From Halorussus limi (GTDB lineage: Archaea > Halobacteriota > Halobacteria > Halobacteriales > Haladaptataceae): a stretch of 64,000 nucleotides of DNA. This document shows positions 51,852 to 60,868 of the stretch, piece by piece (the stretch's first letter is position 1; the number at the start of each line of letters is the position of its first letter). The position numbers and the translations under genes were made by a program. The DNA lies in NCBI RefSeq assembly GCF_023238205.1, contig NZ_CP096659.1:3303626-3367625 (forward strand). Direction: 5' to 3'. Under the pieces are notes generated by a model that did not search any database, was not told the DNA's origin, and worked only from the letters and a program-made list of their open reading frames with translations.

Positions 51852-52277
51852 TCAGAGCGACGCCAGCGTCTCGTGGGCGTTCTCGACAGCGGCCTCCTTC
51901 TTCGCGGGGTAGGCCTCGACCTTCGCGCGGAAAGTGATGCCCTCGCCGAGTTCGGCCTCGCCGCGGTAGGCCGCCTGCTTGTCGAGTCGGAGGAACAGCG
52001 AGCAGTTCTCGTCCACTCGCTCGTCGAGTTCGTCCAGCAGGCCGGCGTCGTCCGGGAGTTCGGCCACCTTCGAGAGGACGTGGCGCATCTCGTCGGCGTT
52101 CTCGACGCGCGCCGAGAGGACGAGGATGCGGTCGCCGTGGTGGCCCTCGCTCTTCGCGCGCTGGATTTCGAACTCGTCGGGGAGGTAGGTCCGCAGGGCC
52201 TGCTCGACGCGCTTGTCGTCTTCGGTCGCGTAGCAGAACGCCCGCAGGTCGATGTAGTGGAACGGAACTTCGGCCAT
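51852..52277 (-). CDS. RNA-binding protein (COG1325-type, exosome-linked)
   Basis: 141 residues, the archaeal COG1325/DUF54 fold (HYIDLRAFCYATEDDKRVEQALRTYLP, SEGHHGDRILVLSARVENADEMRHVLSKV). Such proteins are associated with the archaeal RNA exosome operon in other archaea, but here no exosome genes are adjacent. Role inferred from family. Confidence 0.8.
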   Translation of the reverse strand: MAEVPFHYIDLRAFCYATEDDKRVEQALRTYLPDEFEIQRAKSEGHHGDRILVLSARVENADEMRHVLSKVAELPDDAGLLDELDERVDENCSLFLRLDKQAAYRGEAELGEGITFRAKVEAYPAKKEAAVENAHETLASL

Positions 52278-52323
52278 CGAGAGGAGGTAGGGTCCCCGGA
52301 CGGAAAAAGGCGTTTCGTTCGCG

Positions 52324-52947
52324 TCAGACCATAACGGCGTTCTTCGCCGACAGCGACTGGGGAACGGTGACGTGATAGAGCGTGACCGCGCCGTACTGCG
52401 TCGTGAGTTTCACGGCGGCCTCCTCGCCCTCGGCCAGACCCATCCCGTCGTCGTCGAGGAGATAGGCCGGAATCGTGAGTCGGAAGCGGTCGTCTTGGTC
52501 TGCCAGCACCGGGACGGTGTTACCCGGGTCCTTGATGGGACTGATTCCGAACTCGTCGCTCCCCGGGTCGATGACGTGCCTGCCGCCCTCCATCGTGGAG
52601 TTGTTCCCGACGAGCGTCGTGGCGGTGTCGGGACCTATCCACTCCATCGTGGCCGACGAGAGGTTGATGTCGTCGGCCCCGGACCCGCGCATCACGGTCA
52701 GGTTGACGAGGTCGACGTGGCCGTCGTTGGCCACGTTCCCGTACGCGGACACGATTTCCACCCGGTTCGAGACCTGCGCGCTGGCGTCCTGTCCGGTCTC
52801 CTCGGATTTGGTCTGGAGGAATCCGGCGGTGTTGACGAGCACCCCGGCCGCGATGGCGGCGACCAGCACCATCGCGATGAACACGATGAGCGTTCCGATA
52901 CCGACCTGCCCTCTCTCGGACACGTTCCGGCGTAACAATTTCTTCAC
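52324..52947 (-). CDS. Archaellin (flagellin-type major filament protein)
   Basis: 207 residues from the GTG at 52947. The class III signal [19 protein letters not shown] (cleavage after RG) and the hydrophobic filament helix [20 protein letters not shown] are typical. I chose 52947 over the GTG at 52962 because the TATA box (52969-52977) lies 26 bases before it, whereas for 52962 it would be too close. Other archaellar genes (flaCDE/arl cluster) are not in this window. NSTME and NLTV sites may be N-glycosylated. Confidence 0.9.
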   Translation of the reverse strand: MKKLLRRNVSERGQVGIGTLIVFIAMVLVAAIAAGVLVNTAGFLQTKSEETGQDASAQVSNRVEIVSAYGNVANDGHVDLVNLTVMRGSGADDINLSSATMEWIGPDTATTLVGNNSTMEGGRHVIDPGSDEFGISPIKDPGNTVPVLADQDDRFRLTIPAYLLDDDGMGLAEGEEAAVKLTTQYGAVTLYHVTVPQSLSAKNAVMV

Positions 52948-52968
52948 ACAGTCCAGAACCACGACTAG

Positions 52969-52977
52969 TATTTAATA
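52969..52977 (-). promoter_or_regulatory. TATA box of the archaellin gene
   Basis: TATTAAATA on the minus strand, centred about 26 bases before GTG 52947. It fixes the likely start codon and indicates a leaderless mRNA. Confidence 0.7.
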
Positions 52978-53042
52978 CCCCTCCTCGGTAGTCGAACGGA
53001 GATGTCAGGAACAAACGGGAACGCGGGAGAAACGGCGCGTCG

Positions 53043-53231
53043 TTACTCGTCGTCTTCGACGGCTTCCAGCGAATCCTCGGGGATGCCGGTCTCCTGTCCG
53101 TCTTCGAAGCTGACGGTGTAGGTGCTGTCGCCGAACATCGTGTCCATGACCTGCGTAATCTGGCCCTCTTCGCCGTCGTACTCGCTGTGCTCGTCGTGCA
53201 GGATGACGCTGTCGTCTTCCTCGAAGCTCAT
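53043..53231 (-). CDS. Small acidic haloarchaeal protein, SH3-like
   Basis: 62 residues (MSFEEDDSVILHDEHSEYDG, EEGQITQVMDTMFGDSTYTVSFEDGQ). The strands around QITQVMDTMFGDSTYTVSF suggest a small beta-barrel like KOW/SH3 proteins. Unknown function. Confidence 0.75.
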   Translation of the reverse strand: MSFEEDDSVILHDEHSEYDGEEGQITQVMDTMFGDSTYTVSFEDGQETGIPEDSLEAVEDDE

Positions 53232-53485
53232 GGGTCGTGATAGCCCCGCTGGTGGTAAAAACGACCCGGTTCGGCGTCGGGGTTCCGGTCGAGAGCCGAG
53301 ACCCCGACTCGGCGCGAGACCTCGATTCGGCGTCGAGGTTCCACTCGGCCCGGGCGGTCGGCCGGTGTCGCCGACCGAAGGCTTATTCGGGCGGCCGGAC
53401 AAGCCTCCGAGTATGACCTTGCGCTCGCCCTCCCTCGCGGTTCGACCCGTCCGCTGTCAGTCGATTCCGTCCGCACGACGCCCCG

Positions 53486-54049
53486 ATGACCACCGTTGAC
53501 GACCTGTGGTATCTCGCCACGCGAGCGGACCAGCGGGCCGAGCAGGTCCACCACCGCCTGACCGACGCCTACGACGACTTCCTCGAACGGAACCACAGCA
53601 GACGCGTCTCGCGCTCGCGGTTCCGGACCCTCGCCGAGCGAATCGCGGAGTTCGGCGCACCGTACGGCGCTCACTCGGTCGTCTACCGGCCGACGGGCGA
53701 ACTCCTGCTCGTCTGGCACGCGGGCGTGGACATGTGGGTCGTCCCCGGCGGCGAACCCGAACCCGACGAGTCGTTTCGGCGGGCCGCCGAGCGGGAACTC
53801 GCCGAGGAGGCGGGCGTCGAGGCCCGGTACGACGGACTGGCGATGAACGTCCGGGTCGAGGTCCGGTGCGACGACTACGCGACGTGGGGCGTCCTCCCGC
53901 TGTTCGAGGCCCGCGTCGAGGGGGCGCCGACGCCCGAACCCAGCGACCCCGACGGCGAAATCACCGACGCCGAGTGGTTCGCCGACCTGCCGGAGAACAC
54001 CCGCGACCGCGAGGACCTGCTGGCGTGGCGCGAGTACGCGCTGGAGTGA
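53486..54049 (+). CDS. NUDIX hydrolase
   Basis: 187 residues. Complete Nudix box GGEPEPDESFRRAAERELAEEAGVE (GX5EX7REUXEEXGU). A 70-residue helical region precedes it, a feature of several haloarchaeal NUDIX proteins. It cleaves a nucleoside diphosphate linked to another moiety; the substrate is unknown. ATG at 53486 (MTTVDDLWYLATRADQRAEQ). Confidence 0.93.
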   Translation: MTTVDDLWYLATRADQRAEQVHHRLTDAYDDFLERNHSRRVSRSRFRTLAERIAEFGAPYGAHSVVYRPTGELLLVWHAGVDMWVVPGGEPEPDESFRRAAERELAEEAGVEARYDGLAMNVRVEVRCDDYATWGVLPLFEARVEGAPTPEPSDPDGEITDAEWFADLPENTRDREDLLAWREYALE

Positions 54050-54206
54050 CCCGGGGTCGCTCGGTTCACACCATTAGTTCTGAGCGCCCGAAGCTATATC
54101 CACGGCGGACCTCACTTTCGGTCGAAACTCGACGCCGACCGATGTGGCGAGCGCGGAGAGCGTCCGGCGCGGCGCCCTCGGTCGGTGTCAGGGAAAACGA
54201 CGACAC

Positions 54207-54524
54207 ATGCACGACGAGATACTGTTACCGACCGACGGCGGACTCGAATACGACGAGGAGAACGACTGCTACCGAACGGCGTGCGAACCGGGCGAACAAC
54301 CACCGAGTTCGGTGGTCGTGAACGCGGTCGCCGCGGTCGCGGAGTGCGACCCGCTGGACCTCGAACCCCTGCGACGCGCGCTCGACCCCGACGCGATAGA
54401 CGACCTCTTCGCGCGGACGCCCGGCGGACGCACTCGGGACGCGGGGAGCGTCGAGTTCTCGCTGGCGGACCACCGCGTCGTCCTCGCCGCGGACGGCGAC
54501 GTCGAAGTCCACCCTCACGCCTGA
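54207..54524 (+). CDS. HalOD1 output-domain protein
   Basis: 105 residues. SVVVNAVAAVAECDPLDLEPLRRALDPDAIDDLF and VEFSLADHRVVLAADGDVEV fit the HalOD1 domain that often ends haloarchaeal signalling proteins. Stand-alone here. It may bind a partner in signal transduction; unproved. Confidence 0.85.
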   Translation: MHDEILLPTDGGLEYDEENDCYRTACEPGEQPPSSVVVNAVAAVAECDPLDLEPLRRALDPDAIDDLFARTPGGRTRDAGSVEFSLADHRVVLAADGDVEVHPHA

Positions 54525-54611
54525 GATAGCGAGGACCGGAAACGGCGAGCGTCCGAGGGAAGCGACAAGCGTCCGAGAGAACGACGATAGCGGAGCGCCC
54601 TGCGGACCGCG

Positions 54612-55433
54612 CTACTCGTGGGAGACGCCTTCGCGCGCCTCGGCGCGCTTCCGGCGGAGCGCCGCCCGCGCGTTGCTCGCGTCGTACCCGAAGAAGACGT
54701 TCTCGGCGTACTCGTCGGCGACTTCTCCCGCGTGGACGAGGTTGTCCACGTCCACGTCCACCGCGTAGAGTTCGACGCTGAACGGCGCGTCGAGCGCGTC
54801 CCGGAACCCGCTGGCGATGGTTTCGAGCCAGTAGGTCGTCTCGTAGGCCATGTCGTAGAGCGGGACGACGAACTCGTCGACGTACTCCGTGAGAGCGTCG
54901 AGGTCGAGTCCGGCCCGCTCGTAGAGGTGGCCCGGGTACGGGTCGGGGTAGAGCGTGAAGTAGGTCTTGCCCGGAATCCGGTCGGCGGCCTCCGCGACGA
55001 ACTCGGTGATAACGTCGGCGCGCCACTCGAATCGGTCCTCGAAGTCGCTGGCTTCGAATCGGGCGTCGCACCGCTCGCAGTGACAGTACTCGGCGCGCGG
55101 GAACCCCACGTCGTCGAGGCGCACGTCGGGGTTCGCCTCGGCGCAGTCCGAGATGATTTCGAGGACGCCCTCGCGGTAGTCCTCGCGCGTCGGGCAGACG
55201 TAGGCCCAGTCGAAGTACGGGCGCTCGCGGGTGGCGAGTTCGCCCGCGTCGCTGACGGCCGCGAGGTCGGGGTCTGCTTCGACCGCGGCGTTGTCCCCGA
55301 AGCACGACACCATGTTCACCCCCTCGGTGAGCGGTTCGGCCGACCGACCGGTCACGTCCTTGACCTCGTAGAAGCCGAGGTCGAACTCCGACCAGTCGAG
55401 TTCCTCCTCGTTTCGCGTGACGACGCCGTACAT
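54612..55433 (-). CDS. Conserved haloarchaeal protein, TIM-barrel-like
   Basis: 273 residues. It has EYCHCERCDARFE (a CxxC site), TYFTLYPDPYPGHLYERAGLD and LYDMAYETTYWLETIASGF, which alternate strand and helix as in glycoside-hydrolase-like barrels, but no known catalytic pair is obvious. I do not recognise the family with certainty. ATG at 55433 (MYGVVTRNEEELD). Confidence 0.7.
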   Translation of the reverse strand: MYGVVTRNEEELDWSEFDLGFYEVKDVTGRSAEPLTEGVNMVSCFGDNAAVEADPDLAAVSDAGELATRERPYFDWAYVCPTREDYREGVLEIISDCAEANPDVRLDDVGFPRAEYCHCERCDARFEASDFEDRFEWRADVITEFVAEAADRIPGKTYFTLYPDPYPGHLYERAGLDLDALTEYVDEFVVPLYDMAYETTYWLETIASGFRDALDAPFSVELYAVDVDVDNLVHAGEVADEYAENVFFGYDASNARAALRRKRAEAREGVSHE

Positions 55434-55524
55434 ACCCGGAGTTGGTCGCCGGACCGGGTAAGTGGTTCGCTCTCCGGCCGACGGTGCGGTTCGCCCACCC
55501 TCGCCACGAGGCGCGTCGCGGCGC

Positions 55525-56286
55525 CTATCCGCGATTGCACCCCTGCGGCAGGGTCGAGTTGGTCGCTGCGGGTTGGTCGACCGACCCGACAGACCAGTTC
55601 GAGGCGTGGCCTCGCATGATGAGCGCCTCGCCGACCGTACCGTTCTTGACCACGATGTCGGGTTTCTTCTCGCCCGCCGCGGGAGCGACCGAGTCGTTGC
55701 CGGTCGCCCGCGGGCCGAGCGAGGCGTTGCCACAGAGGATGGCCGCGTCCACGACGAGGCGGTCGATGACGACGCCCGAGACCGTGCTGTTCTTCGTCCA
55801 CTGGCGGTCGATAGTCCGGTTCTTCACGCTCGGGTCGAAGAAGCTTCCGCCGGGCACGTTGAGAACGGACTTGTTCCGGATGACGAGTTTCTGGGCGGTG
55901 ACGTTCTTCATCCGGGCGCGTTCGAGCGTGAACTGCCCCACCGAGACGTTCGACAGCGTGACGTTCGTCCGACTCCCGTTCTCGGTCGTGGCGTTCCGGA
56001 CGACGACGTTCTTGACGGTCGCGTTCAGCACCGTGGAGTCGCGAATCAGCCACGTCTTGACCGTCACGTTGTCGAGCGAAACCTTGTACTGGGCGAACGA
56101 GTCGTCGGCGTCGGTCGCGTTCCGCTCGACGGCGTCGGTTCGGTGGACCGGTTCGCCGGTCCGCTGTACTGGGCCGTCGTCCGCGCTCCCGGTCGCGGCG
56201 TCGGTGCCGACGCCGAGGACCGGTCCCGCCCCGGCCAGCAGGACGAGGGCCGCGAGCGCGAGTGCGGAAAGTTGTCGTGAGCTCAT
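55525..56286 (-). CDS. Secreted protein with repeated short strands and many N-glycosylation sites
   Basis: 253 residues. Signal peptide LALAALVLLAGAGPVLG. The body consists of repeated V/N-rich strands (NVTVKTWLIRDSTVLNATVK, NVVVRNATTENGSRTNVTLS) suggesting a right-handed beta-helix. At least 15 N-x-S/T sequons are visible (NVT, NAT, NGS, NVS, NKS, NRT, NST, NDS, NGT, NWS), far denser than chance. Surface protein of unknown role; one Cys pair (ILCGN, QGCNR). Confidence 0.7.
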   Translation of the reverse strand: MSSRQLSALALAALVLLAGAGPVLGVGTDAATGSADDGPVQRTGEPVHRTDAVERNATDADDSFAQYKVSLDNVTVKTWLIRDSTVLNATVKNVVVRNATTENGSRTNVTLSNVSVGQFTLERARMKNVTAQKLVIRNKSVLNVPGGSFFDPSVKNRTIDRQWTKNSTVSGVVIDRLVVDAAILCGNASLGPRATGNDSVAPAAGEKKPDIVVKNGTVGEALIMRGHASNWSVGSVDQPAATNSTLPQGCNRG

Positions 56287-56478
56287 CTCCGGAGACGTAC
56301 TTCGAGGCCGAAGATAAACGAAAACGACCGTTCGGTCCGTTTTGTCGCGTAACGGGACGTTTCGTGAAACGTAGCCGCCACTTATCCCAATTCTCGACCG
56401 TGAGTCGCAGTCGGCGCCGGTTCACGGCGGGGCGACGCCGGAGCCGTCGGCCTACGAGTCGTGGCTCGAACTCCCGAC

Positions 56479-56940
56479 CTACTCGACCGCGATGTGGTCC
56501 GCGAGGTCTTCCCGGACGATGGTCTCGCAGTACTCGCACCGGACGCCGTCGTCCAACACGTCGAACTCGGTCTCGACGGGTTCGTTCTCGTTGGTGATGC
56601 AGTTGTGATTCGGGCAGGAGAGAACGCCGACGACGCGTTCGGGGCGTTCGAGGTACTGCTTCTCGGCGACTTCGTACTCCCGGATGATGTTGATGGTCGC
56701 CTCGGGCGCGATGAGCGACAGCACGTCCACCTCGTCTTGGCTCAGCTCGCGGTCCTCCACCTTCACGATGTCCTTGTGGCCCATGCGGTCGCTCGGGACG
56801 TTCATCCCGACGCTGACCGTCTCGCCCGACTCGCCGTCGATGCCGAGGATGGCGAGGACGTTGAGCGCCTGCCCGGCGCGGATGTGGTCGATGACGGTCC
56901 CCCTCGGAATCTTGCTCACGCGGAGTTGGTGGTCGCTCAT
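56479..56940 (-). CDS. pyrI: Aspartate carbamoyltransferase regulatory chain
   Basis: 153 residues. N-terminal nucleotide-binding part ([29 protein letters not shown]) and the C-terminal zinc domain with CPNHNCITN ... CEYCETIV (four Cys). It confers CTP/ATP allostery on PyrB. Its start overlaps the stop of pyrB (ATGA), the expected pyrBI order. Confidence 0.97.
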   Translation of the reverse strand: MSDHQLRVSKIPRGTVIDHIRAGQALNVLAILGIDGESGETVSVGMNVPSDRMGHKDIVKVEDRELSQDEVDVLSLIAPEATINIIREYEVAEKQYLERPERVVGVLSCPNHNCITNENEPVETEFDVLDDGVRCEYCETIVREDLADHIAVE

Positions 56941-57851
56941 TGTCGTCCCTCCAGCAGTTGGTCGAGCAGCGCCATCCGGACCGGCACGCCGTTGTGGGCC
57001 TGCTCGAAGTAGGTCGCGTAGTCGGTGTCGTCCACCTCGGGCGCGATTTCGTCCACGCGCGGCAGCGGATGCATCACGGTCAGGTCGTCTTTCGCCGATT
57101 CGAGCGTTTCGAGGTCGATGCCGTACTCGCCCGCTATCTCCTGATACTCGTTCTCGTCGGGGAACCGCTCGCGCTGGATGCGGGTGACGTACAGCACGTC
57201 GAGCGACGGCAGGATGTCGTCCAACTCGGTGTGTTCGCGCACCATCGCGCCCGACTCGTGGAGGTCGTAGCGCACGCTCCGGGGGAGTTTCAGGCTCTCG
57301 GGGCTGATGAAGTGCTGGTCGGCGTCGAAGTTGGTCAGCGCGTGGGCCAGCGAGTGGACCGTCCGGCCGTACTTCAGGTCGCCCATGATGCCGATGGTGA
57401 GGTCGTCGAGTCCGGCGTTCTCCCGAATCGTGTAGAGGTCGAGCAGGGTCTGGGTCGGGTGGTGGCCCGCGCCGTCGCCCGCGTTCAGGAGCGGCACGTC
57501 CACGAACTCGCCGACCATCTTGGCCGCGCCCTGACTCGGGTGTCGCAACACCAGCGCGTCGGCGTAGCCCTCGATGACCCGCGCGGTGTCGGCGAGGCTC
57601 TCGCCCTTCTTGACCGACGACGACTCGACGGTGCCCATGTCCACCGCGTCGCCGCCGAGGCGCTTGATGGCGGTCTCGAAGCTCATCTTCGTCCGGGTAC
57701 TCGGCTCGAAGAAGAGCAGTCCCAGTATCGCGTCCTCGTGGCGGTCCCCGAACGCGGCCGGGTCGGCGTCGAACTCGGCCGCTCGGTCGAGGACCGACTC
57801 TACGTCCTCCCGAGAGAGCTGTTTCGCGGTTATGAGGTGGTCGTCCCGCAT
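56937..57851 (-). CDS. pyrB: Aspartate carbamoyltransferase catalytic chain
   Basis: 304 residues. Carbamoyl phosphate + aspartate to carbamoyl aspartate in pyrimidine synthesis. Signature [20 protein letters not shown] and the aspartate loop [16 protein letters not shown] are intact. ATG at 57851 ([27 protein letters not shown]). First gene of pyrBI. Confidence 0.97.
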   Translation of the reverse strand: MRDDHLITAKQLSREDVESVLDRAAEFDADPAAFGDRHEDAILGLLFFEPSTRTKMSFETAIKRLGGDAVDMGTVESSSVKKGESLADTARVIEGYADALVLRHPSQGAAKMVGEFVDVPLLNAGDGAGHHPTQTLLDLYTIRENAGLDDLTIGIMGDLKYGRTVHSLAHALTNFDADQHFISPESLKLPRSVRYDLHESGAMVREHTELDDILPSLDVLYVTRIQRERFPDENEYQEIAGEYGIDLETLESAKDDLTVMHPLPRVDEIAPEVDDTDYATYFEQAHNGVPVRMALLDQLLEGRQ

Positions 57852-58109
57852 TGGTAGAATAGGGAGGTGGACGCGCCTTGAATCTCTCGGAGTGGAATTC
57901 GAGTCGGCCGAGGGTTCAAATACGAGGCCGCGACGAACCCCGCCCGGACGCTCCGCGCGGTCGCTCGGAGTCGGGGCCGGGGACCGCCAGTCCGACTACC
58001 TCGAGAGAGCTGAGCCACCATCCGAACGCGGCGACGGCGAGCGACCGGAGGGAACGAACGCACCAGCGATGGGCCGAGCCTTAAGCGTCCCGCGGACGTT
58101 GCGACGGGT

Positions 58110-58430
58110 ATGCCGACAGCCTACGTCACCGCGCCGCCCGAGGACGCGTCCGACATCGCCGAGACGCTCGTGGAGGAACGACTCGCGGCCTGCGTCAACC
58201 GGTTTCCCTGCACCTCGGTCTACCGGTGGGAGGGCGAGGTCCACCGAGACGACGAGGTGGTCCTGCTGGCCAAGACTACCGACGAGGGCTACGACCGACT
58301 GGCCGCGCGGGTCGAGGAGTTGCATCCCTACGACGTGCCCTGCATCGAGCGGTTCGAGGAGACGGCGCTGCTGGACTCGTTCGCGGAGTGGCGCGACGAG
58401 GAAGTCGCCGAGAGCGAGGAGCGACGATGA
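58110..58430 (+). CDS. cutA: CutA1 divalent-cation tolerance protein
   Basis: 106 residues. AYVTAPPEDASDIAETLVEERLAACVNRFPCTSVYRWEGEVHRDDEVVLLAKTT and LHPYDVPCIERF are the trimeric CutA1 pattern. Role in metal tolerance is not well defined. A TATA-like CCTTAAGC about 27 bases before the ATG supports the start. Overlaps the next mini-ORF. Confidence 0.93.
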   Translation: MPTAYVTAPPEDASDIAETLVEERLAACVNRFPCTSVYRWEGEVHRDDEVVLLAKTTDEGYDRLAARVEELHPYDVPCIERFEETALLDSFAEWRDEEVAESEERR

Positions 58431-58528
58431 CGCGCCGCGACTGGGGACCGTGGACGCTGGTCGTCGGGGTGTTCCTCGTCGCCGTCGCGGCGATTGCTCG
58501 GGGAGCGCTCCGACGGTTCCGACGGTGA
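58427..58528 (+). CDS. 33-residue single-helix membrane peptide
   Basis: MTRRDWGPWTLVVGVFLVAV then AAIARGALRRFRR: one membrane helix flanked by Arg on both sides. Its ATG overlaps the cutA stop (ATGA), so it is coupled to cutA. Unknown function; too short to be sure it is made. Confidence 0.5.
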   Translation: MTRRDWGPWTLVVGVFLVAVAAIARGALRRFRR

Positions 58529-58541
58529 GCGTGACGAGCAG

Positions 58542-59216
58542 TTAAGCCCGACTCCGGAGTTCGTCCAGCACCGAGAGCGTGCCCTCGGAGTACGATTCGT
58601 CGAGCACCACGTCTGCCGCGCGCTTGGCCTTCTCGTCCGCGTTGGCGACCGCGTAGGACTCGCCGGCGACGCCGAACGTGGACACGTCGTTCTCGGAGTC
58701 GCCGATAGCCACGAACTCCTCGGGGTCGCGGTCGAGGAGCGGCGCGACCGACTTCAGGCCGATTCCCTTCTCGATGCTGGGCGACTTGACGTGGTAGGCG
58801 AAGCCGGTGTCCACGACTTCCAGTCCGTGTTCGGCCGCGAGTTCCTCCAGCGGGCCGAGCGGTTGGTCCCGAGCGACCGCCACCTCGGTCTCCCGCCAGC
58901 GGTTCGTGAGGTCGGTCGGCCCCCACCCGAGGTCGTATCCCGCCGCGACGTACTCCTCGGCGACCCGGCGTGCGGCCTCGCCGTCGCCGTTCCGCGTCAC
59001 CTCCTCGCCCGAGAGGACGATACCGCCGTTCTCGGCGATGACGTTCTGCTCGACGTACATGAAGTGACAGAGCGCCACGGGATAGGGAAACGCCTTCCCG
59101 GTGGCGACGACGACCGGCGCGTCCCAACTCGGAAGAAGGTCGAAGAATCGCGGGTCTACGGAGTCGTCGGGCCGGGTCATCGTGCCGTCGATGTCGAGGA
59201 CGAGCGGCGGAGTCAT
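58542..59216 (-). CDS. HAD phosphatase, archaeal phosphoglycolate-phosphatase type
   Basis: 224 residues. HAD motif LVLDIDGTMTRPDDSV, the cap-type IIB pattern, and the last motif EEFVAIGDSENDVSTFGVAGESYAVANA. Phosphoglycolate phosphatase of archaea is the closest known member; sucrose-phosphatase-like activity is another possibility. Confidence 0.9.
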   Translation of the reverse strand: MTPPLVLDIDGTMTRPDDSVDPRFFDLLPSWDAPVVVATGKAFPYPVALCHFMYVEQNVIAENGGIVLSGEEVTRNGDGEAARRVAEEYVAAGYDLGWGPTDLTNRWRETEVAVARDQPLGPLEELAAEHGLEVVDTGFAYHVKSPSIEKGIGLKSVAPLLDRDPEEFVAIGDSENDVSTFGVAGESYAVANADEKAKRAADVVLDESYSEGTLSVLDELRSRA

Positions 59217-59286
59217 GGCTCACCGTGAGGGCGTCAGCCACAAAAAGCGGTCGTTCGCGGTCGTTTCGGGCGCCCCGACCGGCGGG

Positions 59287-60339
59287 TCAGTCCGAGTAGG
59301 CGACCCCGCCCGTTCCCTGTGCCTCGGAGAACAGGCGGCCTCTCGTCGCCAGCGCGACGCGGACGAGCGCCAGCATCACGGGAACCTCGATGAGCGGACC
59401 GACGACCGTGGCGAGCGCGACGTTACTCCCGATGCCGAACACCGCGACCGCGACCGCGATGGCCAACTCGAAGTTGTTCGACGAGGCGGTGAACGCGACG
59501 CTGATGCTCCCGGTGTAACTGAAGCCGAGCGCGGCGGACGCGCCGTAGGCGAGCGCCCACATCCCCGCGAAGAAGACGAGCAGCGGGACCGCGATGAGCG
59601 CTATCTGCTCGGGGTTCTCGACGATGTACTCGCCCTTGAGCGCGAACATCACGACGACGGTGAACAGCAGGCCGAGCAGACCCAGCGGGCTGATTCGCGG
59701 GACGATTCGGTCGTAGTAGGCCGCCTTGCCCACGGTTCGGAACGCGACCGTCTGGGTCAGGTAGCCGAGCAACAGCGGCAGGCCGAGGAAGACCAGCACC
59801 GTCTGGGCGATGAGACCGATGGAAACGTCCACCGAGGTCCCCCGAAGCACGGTCAGGAACACGAAGGCGTAGGGGACGAACAGCACGATTTGCAGCAGGC
59901 TGTTGACGCCGACGCAGACCGCGCACATCTCCTGATTTCCGGCCGCGAGTTCGTTCCAGACCAACACCATGGCGATGCACGGCGCGATGCCGACGATGAT
60001 GAGTCCGGTGACGAACTCGGGGTGTCCGCCGAGGAAGAGGACTGCGAAACCGTACATCACGAACGGCGCGACGAGTCAGTTGAACGCGAGCGTCAACCCG
60101 ATCTCCTTCCGGGCGGTCCGAGTGACCTTCGGGATGCGCCCGTAGTCAATTTCGGCCATGATGGGGTAAATTATCACGAACAGTCCGATCGCGATGGGGA
60201 GGCTGGTGCCGTTGAACGTGACCGCGTTCAGCAGGTCGGCGACGCCGGGCACCGCGTAGCCCAGACCCACGCCGAGGGCCATCGCGAGTCCGATCCAGAC
60301 CGTGAGATACCGGTCCAGTACGCCGATGTCGTCGCTCAC
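59287..60339 (-). pseudogene. acr3: ACR3-type arsenite efflux transporter interrupted by an in-frame TGA
   Basis: 350 codon positions from GTG 60339. About ten helices and the family's conserved Cys in GIAPCIAMVLVWNELAAGN. At codon 88 (60076-60078) the stop TGA stands where family members have the Trp of FNW (LAFN-stop-LVAPFVMYGF); downstream the frame continues undisturbed to 59287. Coupled to arsR (GTGA overlap). Either a nonsense mutation, a sequencing error, or a read-through case. Confidence 0.85.
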
Positions 60340-60728
60340 GCGTCGCCCACCTCCCGGTCCGCGGCCGCGAGCAGTTCCGCGGCGAGTTCGGTTGCGTCGT
60401 AGTAGCGCCAGTTGCCGTCCTTCCGACGGCGGGCGAGTCCGGCGTCCACGAGGTCGGCGAGCGCGTGACTGACCGCGCTCTCGCTCACGTCCACCAGCGG
60501 TTCGAGTTCGCAGACACAGAGGTCGTCGTCCGCGGCGACGAGGAGTCGCGCGAGTCGGTATCGCGTCTCGTCGCCGAGCACCGCGAACACCGGTCGGGCC
60601 GAGTCGTCCGCGAGGGCGCTGTCGGCGAGGCCGTCCAGTTCCGAGAGCCGACGGTCCAAGTCGGCGTCCCGACACTCGCCGAGTTCGTCGGTGACGAGTC
60701 GCCGGAGTCGGTCGGTCGTGTCTGCCAT
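60336..60728 (-). CDS. arsR: ArsR-type repressor
   Basis: 130 residues. Winged helix with the metalloid site DDLCVCELEPLVDVSESAVSHALADL (C71, C73); a third Cys is at C19, so the As(III) site may not be the classic C-x-C-x-x-C. It should release its operator upon arsenite binding. It overlaps the acr3 start. Confidence 0.93.
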   Translation of the reverse strand: MADTTDRLRRLVTDELGECRDADLDRRLSELDGLADSALADDSARPVFAVLGDETRYRLARLLVAADDDLCVCELEPLVDVSESAVSHALADLVDAGLARRRKDGNWRYYDATELAAELLAAADREVGDA

Positions 60729-60766
60729 GACGGGTGATTGAGCGAAGATTCAGATAGGGCTTCCGG

Positions 60767-60784
60767 TCTGAACCCGCGTTCAGA
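60767..60784. promoter_or_regulatory. Candidate ArsR operator
   Basis: TCTGAACCCGCGTTCAGA: a perfect 7-bp inverted repeat with 4-base spacer, 39-56 bases before the arsR start. A single half site TTCAGA follows at 60749-60754, near where the TATA box should be. Confidence 0.6.
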
Positions 60785-60868
60785 TGGCCGTCGCTCGGCC
60801 GACCGGTAGAGCGACAGGGCGCGTCCCGAGTCGCAGAAAAAGTTCGTCGGGGTCGTCGGACCGACCGC

